From a virus, in IMG/VR virus record IMGVR_UViG_3300037882_000558, positions 1 to 58,362 of that record: a stretch of DNA of 58,362 nt; one strand, given 5' to 3'. Position 1 is the first letter of the stretch, and each line of letters begins with the position of its first letter. The notes under the pieces are model-generated. The model was not told the origin of the DNA. It was given only the letters and a program-made list of their open reading frames with translations, and ran no database searches. Both the position numbers and the translations under genes were made by a program. Shown here piece after piece: positions 1 through 8,751 of this stretch.

Positions 1-1392
1 ATCGTAATTAACAAGTTGCTGAGAGAGCGCAATCTTGATATCTGGGCTAAGCTTAAACTTGTTTTTCTCGATCCGGCGTTTACTAATCTATACGCAGCGA
101 TTAAGAGACACTACGATAGGTATAGCGAACTTCCATCATTTGATGACCTAGAAGTATCTCTAAGAGAAGGCCCTGCATTAACAACGTTAGCTACAATTAA
201 ATTAGCTGACGAACCAGATATCTCTGCCGAAATTGCACTAGATGCATTAATCGATCAGTATACTCAATCAGAGACAGTAAGACAGTTAGATAGGTTCCTT
301 GACAAATTACCTATTTATGATACTGCAGAAATTAAAGAAAATCTAGCTGGTATAGTACTAGCACTAGATGAAAAAACGCTTACTACCGAAGGCGTTTACC
401 ACATGGGCGACATTCTCTTATTCAAGAATGACGCTGAATTAGCACGTGACCGTGTACATTTAGGTCTAAATAATACTTTTGATGCAGTATTAGCAGGTGT
501 AGCACGTCAAGAATTAGTATTAATTGGCGGACCTCGCGGTTCAGGTAAGTCAATTATCTGTAGCAATATTGCAGTTAATCAGTACCAAGCTGGTAACGTA
601 TGCCCGTATTTCACAATCGAAATGATTGCACATGAAACTATGGAACGTAACTTCAGTATTTTAGCCGACGTACCTATTCAGAACCTAAAGCAGAATAAGT
701 TAACCAGTGAAGAACTATTGCGAGTTATTAAAGCTCGTGCAGGTATGTTTGACGACAGTGCAGACCTGGTTGCAGAATTCATGCGTACAGGCGATAAGTT
801 TGCGTTTGAAAGTAAGCTAATTCGCGAGAAGAAACTACGTGAAGATGGTCAAATGATCATTATTGACGATAGAGCGCTTACGCTAACAAATCTAGATTTA
901 CACCTAGGAAAAATTAAGTCAAAGTTTGGGGATAAATTCAAGGTAGCGGTAGTAGACTATTTGAATCAAATCCACGTAGAAGGAGCCAATCAGTTTGACT
1001 GGCAGCCTCAAGTTATCGTCTCTAAAAAGATGAAAGAACTTGCACGTAAGTACGATATTGTTATGTTCAGTCCTTATCAGATTGATGCAGTTGGTGAAGC
1101 CAGATTCGCAAAAGGTATTCTAGATGCAGCTGACATTGCATTGTTAATGAAGCCACATGATAAGGAAACTGGGGCTATTTCTTTTGAAACCACAAAAATT
1201 CGTGGCGGTAAAGAAATGAAGTTTACAAGCGGTATTAATTGGGATTCTCTGAGAATTAGCCCTATACCTATTGAGCAGCCTCAAGATAGTGAACAACCAA
1301 AAGAACAAAAAATCAAAAGAGCTGGAAAAGCAAAAACAACTAACATAGAGAAAACGGACGACTCAGCGTCAGATATACCACCATGGGCCTAA
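1..1392 (+). CDS. dnaB: Replicative DNA helicase, DnaB family (5' end missing)
   Basis: Ring-type 5'-3' helicase that would unwind the phage fork ahead of the polymerase. Counting from a TTG at 16, a Walker A motif GGPRGSGKS lies at residues 171-179, and a Walker B strand (VAVVDYLNQI) about 140 residues later, in the order of the SF4/RecA-fold C-terminal domain. The N-terminal 120 residues are helical, as in the DnaB N-terminal domain. The frame is open from base 1 with no stop before the TTG, so the gene very probably begins outside the window and TTG 16 is not the real start. The last 40 residues are charged linker. The stop overlaps the next start by 10 bases, and primase and polymerase follow, which fits a replisome operon. 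Confidence 0.9.
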   Translation: MVINKLLRERNLDIWAKLKLVFLDPAFTNLYAAIKRHYDRYSELPSFDDLEVSLREGPALTTLATIKLADEPDISAEIALDALIDQYTQSETVRQLDRFLDKLPIYDTAEIKENLAGIVLALDEKTLTTEGVYHMGDILLFKNDAELARDRVHLGLNNTFDAVLAGVARQELVLIGGPRGSGKSIICSNIAVNQYQAGNVCPYFTIEMIAHETMERNFSILADVPIQNLKQNKLTSEELLRVIKARAGMFDDSADLVAEFMRTGDKFAFESKLIREKKLREDGQMIIIDDRALTLTNLDLHLGKIKSKFGDKFKVAVVDYLNQIHVEGANQFDWQPQVIVSKKMKELARKYDIVMFSPYQIDAVGEARFAKGILDAADIALLMKPHDKETGAISFETTKIRGGKEMKFTSGINWDSLRISPIPIEQPQDSEQPKEQKIKRAGKAKTTNIEKTDDSASDIPPWA

Positions 1393-1823
1393 TTACACAA
1401 ATCAAACAAGATCAGCTAGCTGCTAGAAAGCTAAAAGTTAGTGTTATAGTTAATCTTCTTACTACCTTAATTGGCGAAGCTGAAATGGTTAGTAAGAATG
1501 CAGGTACACCCGCCCCTTCAGATGATGAAGTTCTAGCAGTAATTAAAAAGTTCCTAAAAGGAATTAATGAAACCTTAAAGCTTACTACAGATGCGGAGAA
1601 AATTAGAACTCTAGAACAAGAAGCTAAAATGCTCTCTAAGTACCTACCTGCTGAATTAACTGCAGAACAGTTAAAGGAAATCATTGGTGCGCAAATAGTT
1701 CTTAATCCAGGTATTAAGCAAAGCGGTTTAATGGCATTTTTAAAGACTGCATACGGTACTGCTGTAAACGGTAAAGTTGCCTCAACTATTGTAAAAGAGT
1801 TACTAGATGGATCACGTATTTGA
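1383..1823 (+). CDS. GatB/YqeY-like protein
   Basis: 146 residues, the usual size of stand-alone YqeY proteins, which share the tail domain of the GatB amidotransferase subunit. Visible signs are a helical N-terminal half, then LSKYLPAELTAEQLKEII followed by a helical tail with SGLMAFLKTAYG and VNGKVASTIVKELL. This matches the family pattern of a YLP segment, an acidic helix and a short G-rich turn. YqeY function is not settled even in bacteria (a tRNA amidation or tRNA-binding role has been proposed), and why a phage carries it is unknown. The gene overlaps the helicase by 10 bases and the primase by 17 bases, so it is translated with the replication genes. Assignment rests on pattern only. 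Confidence 0.65.
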   Translation: MGLITQIKQDQLAARKLKVSVIVNLLTTLIGEAEMVSKNAGTPAPSDDEVLAVIKKFLKGINETLKLTTDAEKIRTLEQEAKMLSKYLPAELTAEQLKEIIGAQIVLNPGIKQSGLMAFLKTAYGTAVNGKVASTIVKELLDGSRI

Positions 1824-2670
1824 GTTACTAAAGAAGAAAGGCGTTCCGTTCACAGTATCGGGACGTGACTTCGTAGTATCCTGTTTAAATCCAGAACATA
1901 CGGATAAGAATCCGTCTTGTCGTATTGATAAAGTAACAGGTGTAACTCACTGTCTATCCTGCGGTTTTAAAACTAACATCTTTAAGTTTTTTGGTATTAC
2001 GGGAGCGCAACGCTCTGTAAAAATTGCTAAACTTAAAGAGAAATTAGCAGATTTATACGCTAATACTAATGGATTAGACTTACCAGAAGGTTCTGTACCT
2101 TATACTAAAGTATTTAGAGGTATTAGCAAGAGTACTCTTGCTAAGTTTGGTGCTTTCTATAATAACCGAGAAGACTTAGCGGACCGTATATTTTTTCCTG
2201 TAGTTAATATTCGTGGAAAAACACAAGTATTTATTGGAAGACATTTAATGTCAGAAGGTAACCCACGTTACCTTTTTCATCCAGCACATACTGCGCCAAA
2301 TCTACTACCATGCGTATACCTTAAAAAGTATAGTTCCATGATCTTAGTAGAAGGTATCTTTGACATGTTAAATCTGCATGATAAAGGTATTGAGAATTGC
2401 TCATGTACTTTCGGTACTAGTACAATGCAGAATAATACATCTGAAAAGATGTTACCATTTAAAACAATGGGTATTACAAAAGTCTTTATCTTATATGATG
2501 GAGATAAAGCAGGCCGAGATGCAGCTAAAAAGATCAAGCCACTAATCGAAGAACTTGATTTTATAGTTGAAATCATAGATTTACCAGATGACAGCGATCC
2601 TGGCGATTTAAACCAAGAGGACGTAGATCAAATTAAAGCGTATATTAATGAAGAAAATAGCGATCATTGA
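1807..2670 (+). CDS. DNA primase (zinc finger plus Toprim)
   Basis: Makes RNA primers for lagging-strand synthesis. Residues 26-52 hold a CHC2-type zinc site (C26, H31, C49, C52), the DNA-recognition part of bacterial-type primases. The catalytic Toprim fold follows: E182 in ILVEGIFD and the metal-binding pair D231 and D233 in YDGDKAGRD. At 287 residues it is compact and lacks a helicase-interaction domain; the separate DnaB-type helicase two genes upstream would supply that activity. It overlaps the YqeY-like gene and is overlapped by the polymerase start by 23 bases, indicating coupled translation. Confidence 0.9.
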   Translation: MDHVFELLKKKGVPFTVSGRDFVVSCLNPEHTDKNPSCRIDKVTGVTHCLSCGFKTNIFKFFGITGAQRSVKIAKLKEKLADLYANTNGLDLPEGSVPYTKVFRGISKSTLAKFGAFYNNREDLADRIFFPVVNIRGKTQVFIGRHLMSEGNPRYLFHPAHTAPNLLPCVYLKKYSSMILVEGIFDMLNLHDKGIENCSCTFGTSTMQNNTSEKMLPFKTMGITKVFILYDGDKAGRDAAKKIKPLIEELDFIVEIIDLPDDSDPGDLNQEDVDQIKAYINEENSDH

Positions 2671-4951
2671 CAAACAACCTTCGAGAAATAACTATGCACA
2701 ATATTTCCCGTTTGAGTTTGATCACTACCATATGTCGAGTGTTCCAGTACCTAAGCTACTCAAGAAAGACGTTGACTTAGTAGTAGACCTAGACCCGTAT
2801 GATATGGTTATTCTAGTAGGTTCAGAGGCTGCTAAAGAGTACGCTAAGATTACCTCGGTAACCAATTATGCAGGACAGCTAGTAAACGGTAAATTTATAG
2901 CGATTACTAATCCCGCTATGTTGCATTTTAAACCTGAAGGTAAACCTGATTTTGAGCGAGCTGTAGGTAAGATTCTTAAGTATTATGAAGGTGTACTTAC
3001 AAATAGTAGTGAATCAGGTGACTTCAAAGGTATTAATAATTCCGAAGAAGCACTAGAGTACTTACTAGAAATCTTAAACTCAGAAGCTAAATATGTGGCT
3101 GCTGACACGGAAACCACATCACTTTATCCTCGCGATGGTTATGTACTAGGGTTATCTCTTAGTTATAAATTAAAGCACGGTAGATATATCCTTACGGATA
3201 TTCTAGACGAGCGTCATATTGATCTGTTACAGCGAATCTTTAAAGAAAAAGTTATCGTATTCCATAACTTAAAGTTCGATTATAAAATGATTCATTACCA
3301 TCTTGGATTAGAGTTTAATCGCTCAGATATTCACGATACAATGGTAATGCATTATGTACTAGATGAAAACGACTCACATGGCTTGAAAGAGTTGGCTTTA
3401 AAGTATACCGACTACGGTGACTATGACGCAGAACTAGATACATTTAAAAAGCAATACTGTGCAGATCACGGTATTAAGCAAGAAGACTTCACATACGATC
3501 TCATCCCTTATCATATTATGTGTAAGTATGCTAGTATAGATACTGCTGTAACTTTAGAGTTATTCTTTAAGTTCCACCCTATTATTGAAAAGAGCGATAA
3601 GTTTAGATTTGTATACCGTGATATCTTAATCAGAGGTACTCTATTCCTAATGGATATGGAGGAAGTAGGTATCCCTATCCATAGAGAACGTATGGAAGCC
3701 ACGGGTATTTACTTAGATACTCAAATCGAAGAAGCTAAACAAGAAGTTTTTGCCTTCGAAGCTATTAAGCAATTTGAAGCAGATAGCGGAAAGATTTTTA
3801 ATCCAAATTCAGTACCTATGTTACGTACGATACTGTTTGATTATTTAAATCTTACTCCCACAGGAAAACTAACTAAGACAGGAGCATTATCTACTGATGT
3901 AGAAGTGCTAGAAGAACTTAGTAGTGAACACCCACTTCCTGCGGCAATTTTAAAAGTAAGGCAATTAGGTAAGATTCGTAGCTCTTATGTTGCCAAAATT
4001 CTACCGGAGCTTGACAGAGATGGACGTATTCGTACTAACTTTAATCTCATTTTTACCACATCTGGGCGTTTATCTAGCTCAGGTAAGTTTAATGCTCAAC
4101 AAATTCCTAGAGATTCTCCAATTAAAGGATGTATTCACGCACCGGCAGGATACAAGATTGTTTCTCAAGACTTAGCAACAGCTGAAATGTATTATGCAGC
4201 CGTCCTAAGTAAAGATAAGAATCTGCAGAAAGTATTTATTGACGGTGGGGACTTCCACTCTAGTATTGCTAAGATGGTTTTCAAATTGGAAGCTGCTGTA
4301 GAACATATTAAGGAGTTACATAAGTTAGAACGGCAAAGTAGTAAAGCTGTTTCTTTCGGTATTCTATTCGGTTCAGGGCCTGCAAAGGTTATGGAAAGCG
4401 TGAATAAAGAAGGTGGTAATATGACTCTCTTTGAAGCTAAAGAAGTCATTGCAGATTACTACAATACATTTAAGCAACTAAAGCGTTGGCTTAATGATCG
4501 TAAGACATTTATTGAAACAAATGGGTACACTTACTCTCATTTCGGACGTAAGCGTCGCCTAGTAAATGTATTTAGCTCAGATAAGGGCATTGCCGCCCAC
4601 GAAGTACGTTCAGGTATTAATGCAGAAATCCAATCACTAGCATCTGATATGAATCTACTAGGTGCTATGGATACTCATGATGAGTGCAAAAAGAAAGGCA
4701 TAGATGCTAAAATCTTCATGCTAGTGCATGACTCCATTGTAGCACTAGTAAAAGATGAAGATGTAGAGTGTTATTGTGAAATCTTGAAGAGGAATACTCA
4801 GAAAGATCGCGGATGTAATATTCCACTATGCCCTATTGGGGTAGACCAAGAAATTGGTAATGATTACTCCTTCGGCGGTTTCGACAAAAAATACGATATT
4901 ATAGATTCAGAACAAGGACCTATGCTACGTGTCAAACCTAAGTCTAAGTGA
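2648..4951 (+). CDS. polA: DNA polymerase, family A, with 3'-5' exonuclease
   Basis: Replicative polymerase. The proofreading domain begins near residue 150 (D153-T-E155, then FHNLKFDYK and the YASIDTAVTLE block with its YxxxD). The polymerase domain carries motif A with D508 and E513 (QDLATAEMYY), motif B around K566 (KAVSFGILFGSG) and motif C as H694-D695-S696. The usual HDE of motif C is HDS here, and the arginine after motif A is a tyrosine. Both are departures from PolI but the two metal-binding aspartates remain. Residues 1-115 are an extra domain with VILVGSEAAKEY and ITNPAMLHFKP, reminiscent of a uracil-DNA-glycosylase-type fold (inference). No 5'-3' exonuclease domain is present; that activity is encoded separately at 16419-17276. 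Confidence 0.93.
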   Translation: MKKIAIIDKQPSRNNYAQYFPFEFDHYHMSSVPVPKLLKKDVDLVVDLDPYDMVILVGSEAAKEYAKITSVTNYAGQLVNGKFIAITNPAMLHFKPEGKPDFERAVGKILKYYEGVLTNSSESGDFKGINNSEEALEYLLEILNSEAKYVAADTETTSLYPRDGYVLGLSLSYKLKHGRYILTDILDERHIDLLQRIFKEKVIVFHNLKFDYKMIHYHLGLEFNRSDIHDTMVMHYVLDENDSHGLKELALKYTDYGDYDAELDTFKKQYCADHGIKQEDFTYDLIPYHIMCKYASIDTAVTLELFFKFHPIIEKSDKFRFVYRDILIRGTLFLMDMEEVGIPIHRERMEATGIYLDTQIEEAKQEVFAFEAIKQFEADSGKIFNPNSVPMLRTILFDYLNLTPTGKLTKTGALSTDVEVLEELSSEHPLPAAILKVRQLGKIRSSYVAKILPELDRDGRIRTNFNLIFTTSGRLSSSGKFNAQQIPRDSPIKGCIHAPAGYKIVSQDLATAEMYYAAVLSKDKNLQKVFIDGGDFHSSIAKMVFKLEAAVEHIKELHKLERQSSKAVSFGILFGSGPAKVMESVNKEGGNMTLFEAKEVIADYYNTFKQLKRWLNDRKTFIETNGYTYSHFGRKRRLVNVFSSDKGIAAHEVRSGINAEIQSLASDMNLLGAMDTHDECKKKGIDAKIFMLVHDSIVALVKDEDVECYCEILKRNTQKDRGCNIPLCPIGVDQEIGNDYSFGGFDKKYDIIDSEQGPMLRVKPKSK

Positions 4952-5462
4952 AATAACATTTCCTGTATTTAGATTAGGGGAAGTAGAGCCTATAGTTGAA
5001 AATGGTGCTACTTTTTATATGTCCTTAACTGAAGACGGAGATGAAAGAACATATCATCTCCGTCTTATAGACGATAAAAAGATAAAAGGCAAAAGTTTAG
5101 CAACTAGACGTATAGCTCTAATAACTAATGGACGTAAAGTTCAAAGGATTAGTAGAGCTTTTTTCTTTATAGGTGATTTTCTTAAATCAAGTAAAAGTAC
5201 TACTTGGTTTATAGACTATAAAGGTATATTATTCAACTATAAAAAATCTAAATACGTACCCTTAATCTACAAAAAGATAGACAAAATCATACGTTTACCT
5301 AGTGGTGGTGCAATCATTGAAGTGGCCGGTACTAGGTATAAAGTATTATTCGCCCCTAAACTGGACGAGTTGTACGTAGGTTTACTAATAATAGGTACAG
5401 GACAAAGTTTATTATATGGCGTATACAAAGAAAAGCATAAAGACTCTAGGCGTATGATATAA
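4929..5462 (+). CDS. Conserved-looking hypothetical protein
   Basis: 177 residues, not recognised. It starts at GTG 4929 inside the end of the polymerase gene (23-base overlap). The predicted protein is rich in beta-strand-like stretches and lysine, without membrane segments, cysteine clusters or a nucleotide-binding loop. The stop touches the helicase start (TAA at 5460-5462, ATG at 5463), so it sits in the middle of the replication operon and is probably co-translated. A DNA-binding or accessory role is possible from position alone. Confidence 0.7.
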   Translation: MSNLSLSEITFPVFRLGEVEPIVENGATFYMSLTEDGDERTYHLRLIDDKKIKGKSLATRRIALITNGRKVQRISRAFFFIGDFLKSSKSTTWFIDYKGILFNYKKSKYVPLIYKKIDKIIRLPSGGAIIEVAGTRYKVLFAPKLDELYVGLLIIGTGQSLLYGVYKEKHKDSRRMI

Positions 5463-6758
5463 ATGGGCAGAGCAATAATTTCAAATAGAATCTTTATACA
5501 GGTACCTCCTGATGGCCCTAAAGAGCTTATGGAGGCTCTTACTTATAAGATTGAACAAAAAGCACATGGAAGAAACGGTAAATCTAAAACTGTAGAAGTT
5601 ATACGTAATTATAAAGTTGTAAAAGCCGGAGTACTATCTTTACCTCAAGGTAGACAAGATTTAATCCCTGAAGACTATGTAGTAGACGATAGGCGTATTT
5701 TTAATGAAGTACCCTGGCCAGAAGCTAAATACCCATTAAGAGAGGGTCAGCAAGAAGTATACGATAAGGCAGATGATACACTATTCTTAAATGCTAAAGT
5801 TGGTTGGGGTAAGACATTTACTGCATTACATATTGCTAAAAAATTCAGCCAAAAGACACTAGTAATTACACATACCACTGCTCTTCGCGATCAGTGGGTT
5901 AAAGAAATAGAAACACTTTTCGGCTGCAAGCCGGGAATTATAGGTTCGGGTAAATTTGATATTGAAGATCATTTTATCGTAGTAGGTAATGTACAAACAG
6001 TAGTTAAAATGCTAGATGTTTTAGCAAAAGAATTTGGTACTGTTATAATGGATGAAGCCCACCATTGTCCTGCTACTACATTTACTGCGGTAATTGATAG
6101 TTTTCATGCACGTTATCGTATTGCTCTAAGCGGCACAATGCTTCGTAAAGATGGTAAGCACATTGTATTCCCAGATTACTTTGGAAATACAGTATTCAAA
6201 CCAGCTCAAAGTCATACACTTAACCCCAAAGTTAAATTATTGAAGACCGGAGTAGTTTTACGTGGCGCCAATTGGGCTGAAAAAATCAATAATCTTTTAT
6301 ACGATCCAGACTATCAAGAGTTAATAGCCACTACGGCTTTGTTTTATCTAAATCATGGACATAAAGTACTTATTACAGGTAGTAGAGTCGAATTCTTACA
6401 ACGAATCCAGGAGTTAATTGGTGACACATGCGTACTTATTACTGGGGAGGTTGGTTTCGAAGAGCGAACGCGACTCCTTGAAAAAATCGAAGCAGGAGAA
6501 GCCACTTGCATATCTGCTAGTCGGCAAATCTTCACAGAAGGTATTTCCTGTAATCCGCTCAGTTGCGTAATACTAGCAGAACCTACTAGTAACCCTATAT
6601 TACTAGAACAGTTAATAGGTCGTATTCAGCGTTTATGGCCTGACAAGCTATATCCGCTAGTAGTAGACCTACAATTTAACGGACCTGCAGAACGTAGACA
6701 GAATAATATGCGAGTAGCATTTTACAACCAACAAAATTGGGAAATTGACATAGTATGA
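5463..6758 (+). CDS. DEAD/DEAH-box DNA helicase (SF2, UvsW-like)
   Basis: Superfamily 2 helicase or translocase. Walker A is VGWGKT near residue 115, motif Ia-like ITHTTALRDQW follows, motif II is DEAHH near residue 198, motif III is SGT, and the C-terminal RecA-like half ends with the motif VI block LIGRIQRLWP. The N-terminal 100 residues are a small domain seen in phage helicases of the type III restriction-helicase class. T4 UvsW is the best-known functional analogue, acting in branch migration and replication restart. It begins directly after the preceding gene and its TGA overlaps the next ATG. Confidence 0.88.
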   Translation: MGRAIISNRIFIQVPPDGPKELMEALTYKIEQKAHGRNGKSKTVEVIRNYKVVKAGVLSLPQGRQDLIPEDYVVDDRRIFNEVPWPEAKYPLREGQQEVYDKADDTLFLNAKVGWGKTFTALHIAKKFSQKTLVITHTTALRDQWVKEIETLFGCKPGIIGSGKFDIEDHFIVVGNVQTVVKMLDVLAKEFGTVIMDEAHHCPATTFTAVIDSFHARYRIALSGTMLRKDGKHIVFPDYFGNTVFKPAQSHTLNPKVKLLKTGVVLRGANWAEKINNLLYDPDYQELIATTALFYLNHGHKVLITGSRVEFLQRIQELIGDTCVLITGEVGFEERTRLLEKIEAGEATCISASRQIFTEGISCNPLSCVILAEPTSNPILLEQLIGRIQRLWPDKLYPLVVDLQFNGPAERRQNNMRVAFYNQQNWEIDIV

Positions 6759-7054
6759 CAGTATTAGAGCTTTTAATTATAGTTTATATATTATCTCTAA
6801 CAGTGACGTTAATAGCACATATTAGAGATAATATTGATAGTATTAAATCAGATATTAGTAGATGTCGTGATACCTGGTACTCTCCACGAGTAACAATAGG
6901 TAGTTTATTAAGAGACCTACTTGTAATTATATGTCCTATAGTAAATACTGTAGCAGCTATTATATATTTACTTATGTTTATGGAATGGACCTGGAATAGT
7001 TTCTTCCCGAATTTATTTCGTATTCCCTTAATACCTCCAAAAACAAAGACTTGA
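6755..7054 (+). CDS. Small membrane protein
   Basis: 99 residues with two hydrophobic segments, roughly 4-23 and 52-75, separated by a charged loop with several Arg and Asp residues. Start ATG 6755 overlaps the helicase stop (ATGA), so expression is coupled to it. There is no lipobox or cleavable signal. The function is not recognisable; small inner-membrane proteins in phage early operons often interfere with host processes or superinfection, but nothing here proves that. The gene ends just after the -35 box of the next promoter. Confidence 0.65.
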   Translation: MTVLELLIIVYILSLTVTLIAHIRDNIDSIKSDISRCRDTWYSPRVTIGSLLRDLLVIICPIVNTVAAIIYLLMFMEWTWNSFFPNLFRIPLIPPKTKT

Positions 7055-7079
7055 TTAAAACTTTCTGATTTGCTATAAT
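7051..7079 (+). promoter_or_regulatory. Sigma70-type promoter with extended -10
   Basis: TTGATT at 7051-7056, a 17-base spacer, and a perfect TATAAT at 7074-7079 preceded by TGC (extended -10). Transcription would start near 7086 and reach the small genes at 7110 and 7279, then the NAD module. The spacing and the perfect -10 make it convincing although the -35 matches only 4 of 6. Confidence 0.75.
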
Positions 7080-7099
7080 GTTTACATCGAATCAGAAAG
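7061..7099. repeat. Inverted repeat straddling the -10 box
   Basis: CTTTCTGATT at 7061-7070 and its exact reverse complement AATCAGAAAG at 7090-7099, separated by 19 bases that contain the TATAAT and the probable transcription start. The left arm lies upstream of the start, so it cannot form an RNA hairpin in a transcript from this promoter. An operator is more likely. Confidence 0.6.
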
Positions 7100-7109
7100 C
7101 AATTAAGGA

Positions 7110-7298
7110 ATGAAGTACCGTTATTATATTACCGATACCTTTGATGGAGAAATTAAAGGTACTAATGAAACTGCATTAGTCAATCAACTTCGCGGGTGTC
7201 AGGAATATTTTATCCTTGATACTGAAATTGATTGCTGGCTGCAAATGGACAGAAATCTACCTATTAAGAATTATAGAGATGCGCATTTACATAATTAA
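7110..7298 (+). CDS. Small hypothetical protein
   Basis: 62 residues, not recognised. ATG 7110 follows an AAGGA ribosome site. The protein begins with an aromatic-rich strand (KYRYYITDTF) and is soluble and mildly acidic. It is the first gene after the promoter at 7051-7079 and its end overlaps the next gene by 20 bases. Nothing suggests a catalytic role. Confidence 0.6.
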   Translation: MKYRYYITDTFDGEIKGTNETALVNQLRGCQEYFILDTEIDCWLQMDRNLPIKNYRDAHLHN

Positions 7299-7530
7299 AA
7301 TCTATAATCTTAATAACGGATTGGTACCGCCTATTAAGATTTCGTCCCGTTTTAAGTCTTGGTTGTATTTACGTTTAGCATACTTAGTAGTAGATACTTA
7401 CGGTAGAGTTACAGCTGCAAAATCAGATCAGTTTGATTTTGAAGTAGTAGATTCAGAAGGTATTCACATACTAGGTATTACCGAGGAGGAATTCATACAT
7501 GATGGGTTCCTATTATCAACACAACATTAA
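7279..7530 (+). CDS. Small hypothetical protein
   Basis: 83 residues from ATG 7279. A longer frame reaching back to 7216 is open, but it would run through the middle of the preceding gene, and the start at 7279 gives a more natural N-terminus (MRIYIIKIYN). The protein has a basic, aromatic first half and an acidic second half. No family recognised. It is followed 15 bases later by the NMN adenylyltransferase-Nudix gene, which has a strong AGGAG site. Confidence 0.55.
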   Translation: MRIYIIKIYNLNNGLVPPIKISSRFKSWLYLRLAYLVVDTYGRVTAAKSDQFDFEVVDSEGIHILGITEEEFIHDGFLLSTQH

Positions 7531-7545
7531 TTAGCAGGAGCTGCT

Positions 7546-8553
7546 ATGAAGAAAATTTTAGGTGTAGTTATTGGCCGTTTCCAAGTCCCTGGTGGGCTTC
7601 ACGAAGGCCATAAATTCCTATTTAACAGCATTTTAGATAATTGCGATGAGCTACTAGTCTTACTAGGCTCAGCAAATCGGCCACGTTCCGTGGCAAATCC
7701 GTTCACTTATCTAGAGCGCGAAATTAATATCCGGGTTACACTAACCGAAGAGCAAAATGCCCGTACTACCTTTCTCCCACTGAACGATTACAAGTATAGT
7801 AATACGCAATGGATGGCAGACGTAGATGCTAGTATTAAGAAGTATAAGAAGTTTAGGGATTTGGACGTTAACCTATTTGGACACTTTAAAGAAGGTAATA
7901 ACTACCTAAAGTGGTTTCCTCAATATAAGTACCAAAATGTCGAATCTAGTCTGGAAATTACAGGTACAGCAATTCGTGGCCAATTTAAGCACTTACTACC
8001 GGCTAGTGTGGTTAATGATATGGACTATTTTGAAGCAGAAACCGCACGCTTTCAAAACTATCCGTATCCTGAATCTTTAAACTTTAATTGCGCTGATGCA
8101 ATCCTAGAATGTCAAGGGCATATCCTACTTATTAAGCGAGGGCACCCTCCTGGTGTAGGAAACTGGGCACTTCCAGGCGGTTTCAAGAACCGTAACGAGA
8201 CCTTCCAAGATGCTGCTATTCGTGAATTAATGGAAGAAACCAATGTACGTGTACCTAAAAAGGTGCTACTAGGTAGTATTAAGTCAACTACCTTATTTGA
8301 TAGCCCTCATCGTGCTGCAGCTGGTATTCCTCGTAATACTTTAGCAGTACATATTGTAGTAGAACCTGATCCTGATGGAAGCCTTCCCCGCGCTAACGGG
8401 TCGGATGATGCAGCTGAGGCTAAGTGGGTTCCTATTGCAGCCATTCTTAACGATTACCCGCTACACGATGACCACGCAGATATTATTTCTGTAGTCACAA
8501 AGTCAATGCCAGTTATTGCTTTTGCTAACGCAAGGATCATGAATGGCTATTGA
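7546..8553 (+). CDS. nadM: Bifunctional NMN adenylyltransferase / Nudix hydrolase
   Basis: The N-terminal half is a nucleotidyltransferase of the NadM type: IGRFQVPGG then LHEGH (the phosphate-binding HxGH) and the later ISSTAIRG-like element ITGTAIRGQ, which would join NMN and ATP to give NAD. The C-terminal half, from about residue 185, has a full Nudix box (GGFKNRNETF then RELMEETNV), the class that includes ADP-ribose pyrophosphatases. This fusion is known in cyanobacteria (Synechocystis slr0787) and in phages. ATG 7546 has a perfect AGGAG site. With the gene at 8752 it forms a two-step route from nicotinamide to NAD. It overlaps the following gene by 11 bases. Confidence 0.92.
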   Translation: MKKILGVVIGRFQVPGGLHEGHKFLFNSILDNCDELLVLLGSANRPRSVANPFTYLEREINIRVTLTEEQNARTTFLPLNDYKYSNTQWMADVDASIKKYKKFRDLDVNLFGHFKEGNNYLKWFPQYKYQNVESSLEITGTAIRGQFKHLLPASVVNDMDYFEAETARFQNYPYPESLNFNCADAILECQGHILLIKRGHPPGVGNWALPGGFKNRNETFQDAAIRELMEETNVRVPKKVLLGSIKSTTLFDSPHRAAAGIPRNTLAVHIVVEPDPDGSLPRANGSDDAAEAKWVPIAAILNDYPLHDDHADIISVVTKSMPVIAFANARIMNGY

Positions 8554-8740
8554 AATTATCCGGCGCGGGTCTTTACCAGAAGAAAAGAAGTATACATGTA
8601 CCTGCGCTAAGTGTAATACAATTTTTAATTTTCTACAGAAAGATGCAGAATACCACAAAGGTTCTGACGACTTGGATTCACCATCGTTAAGAATTCTATG
8701 TCCGCTTTGCCTTTCTACTCAACACATTTACGATATTTGA
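8543..8740 (+). CDS. Small zinc-ribbon protein
   Basis: 65 residues with two Cys pairs, CAKC near residue 20 and CPLC near residue 52 (an extra Cys precedes the first), which would bind one zinc ion. The loop between them is acidic. It begins inside the end of the NadM gene and ends 11 bases before the NAMPT gene, so it is co-translated with both. Such ribbons bind nucleic acid or protein partners; a link to NAD metabolism is only positional. Confidence 0.65.
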   Translation: MAIEIIRRGSLPEEKKYTCTCAKCNTIFNFLQKDAEYHKGSDDLDSPSLRILCPLCLSTQHIYDI

Positions 8741-8751
8741 AGGAGTTTCAA

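Noticed and set aside
8698-8751. Upstream start for NAMPT
   Set aside because: Overlaps the zinc-ribbon gene and lacks a ribosome site; ATG 8752 has AAGGAG.
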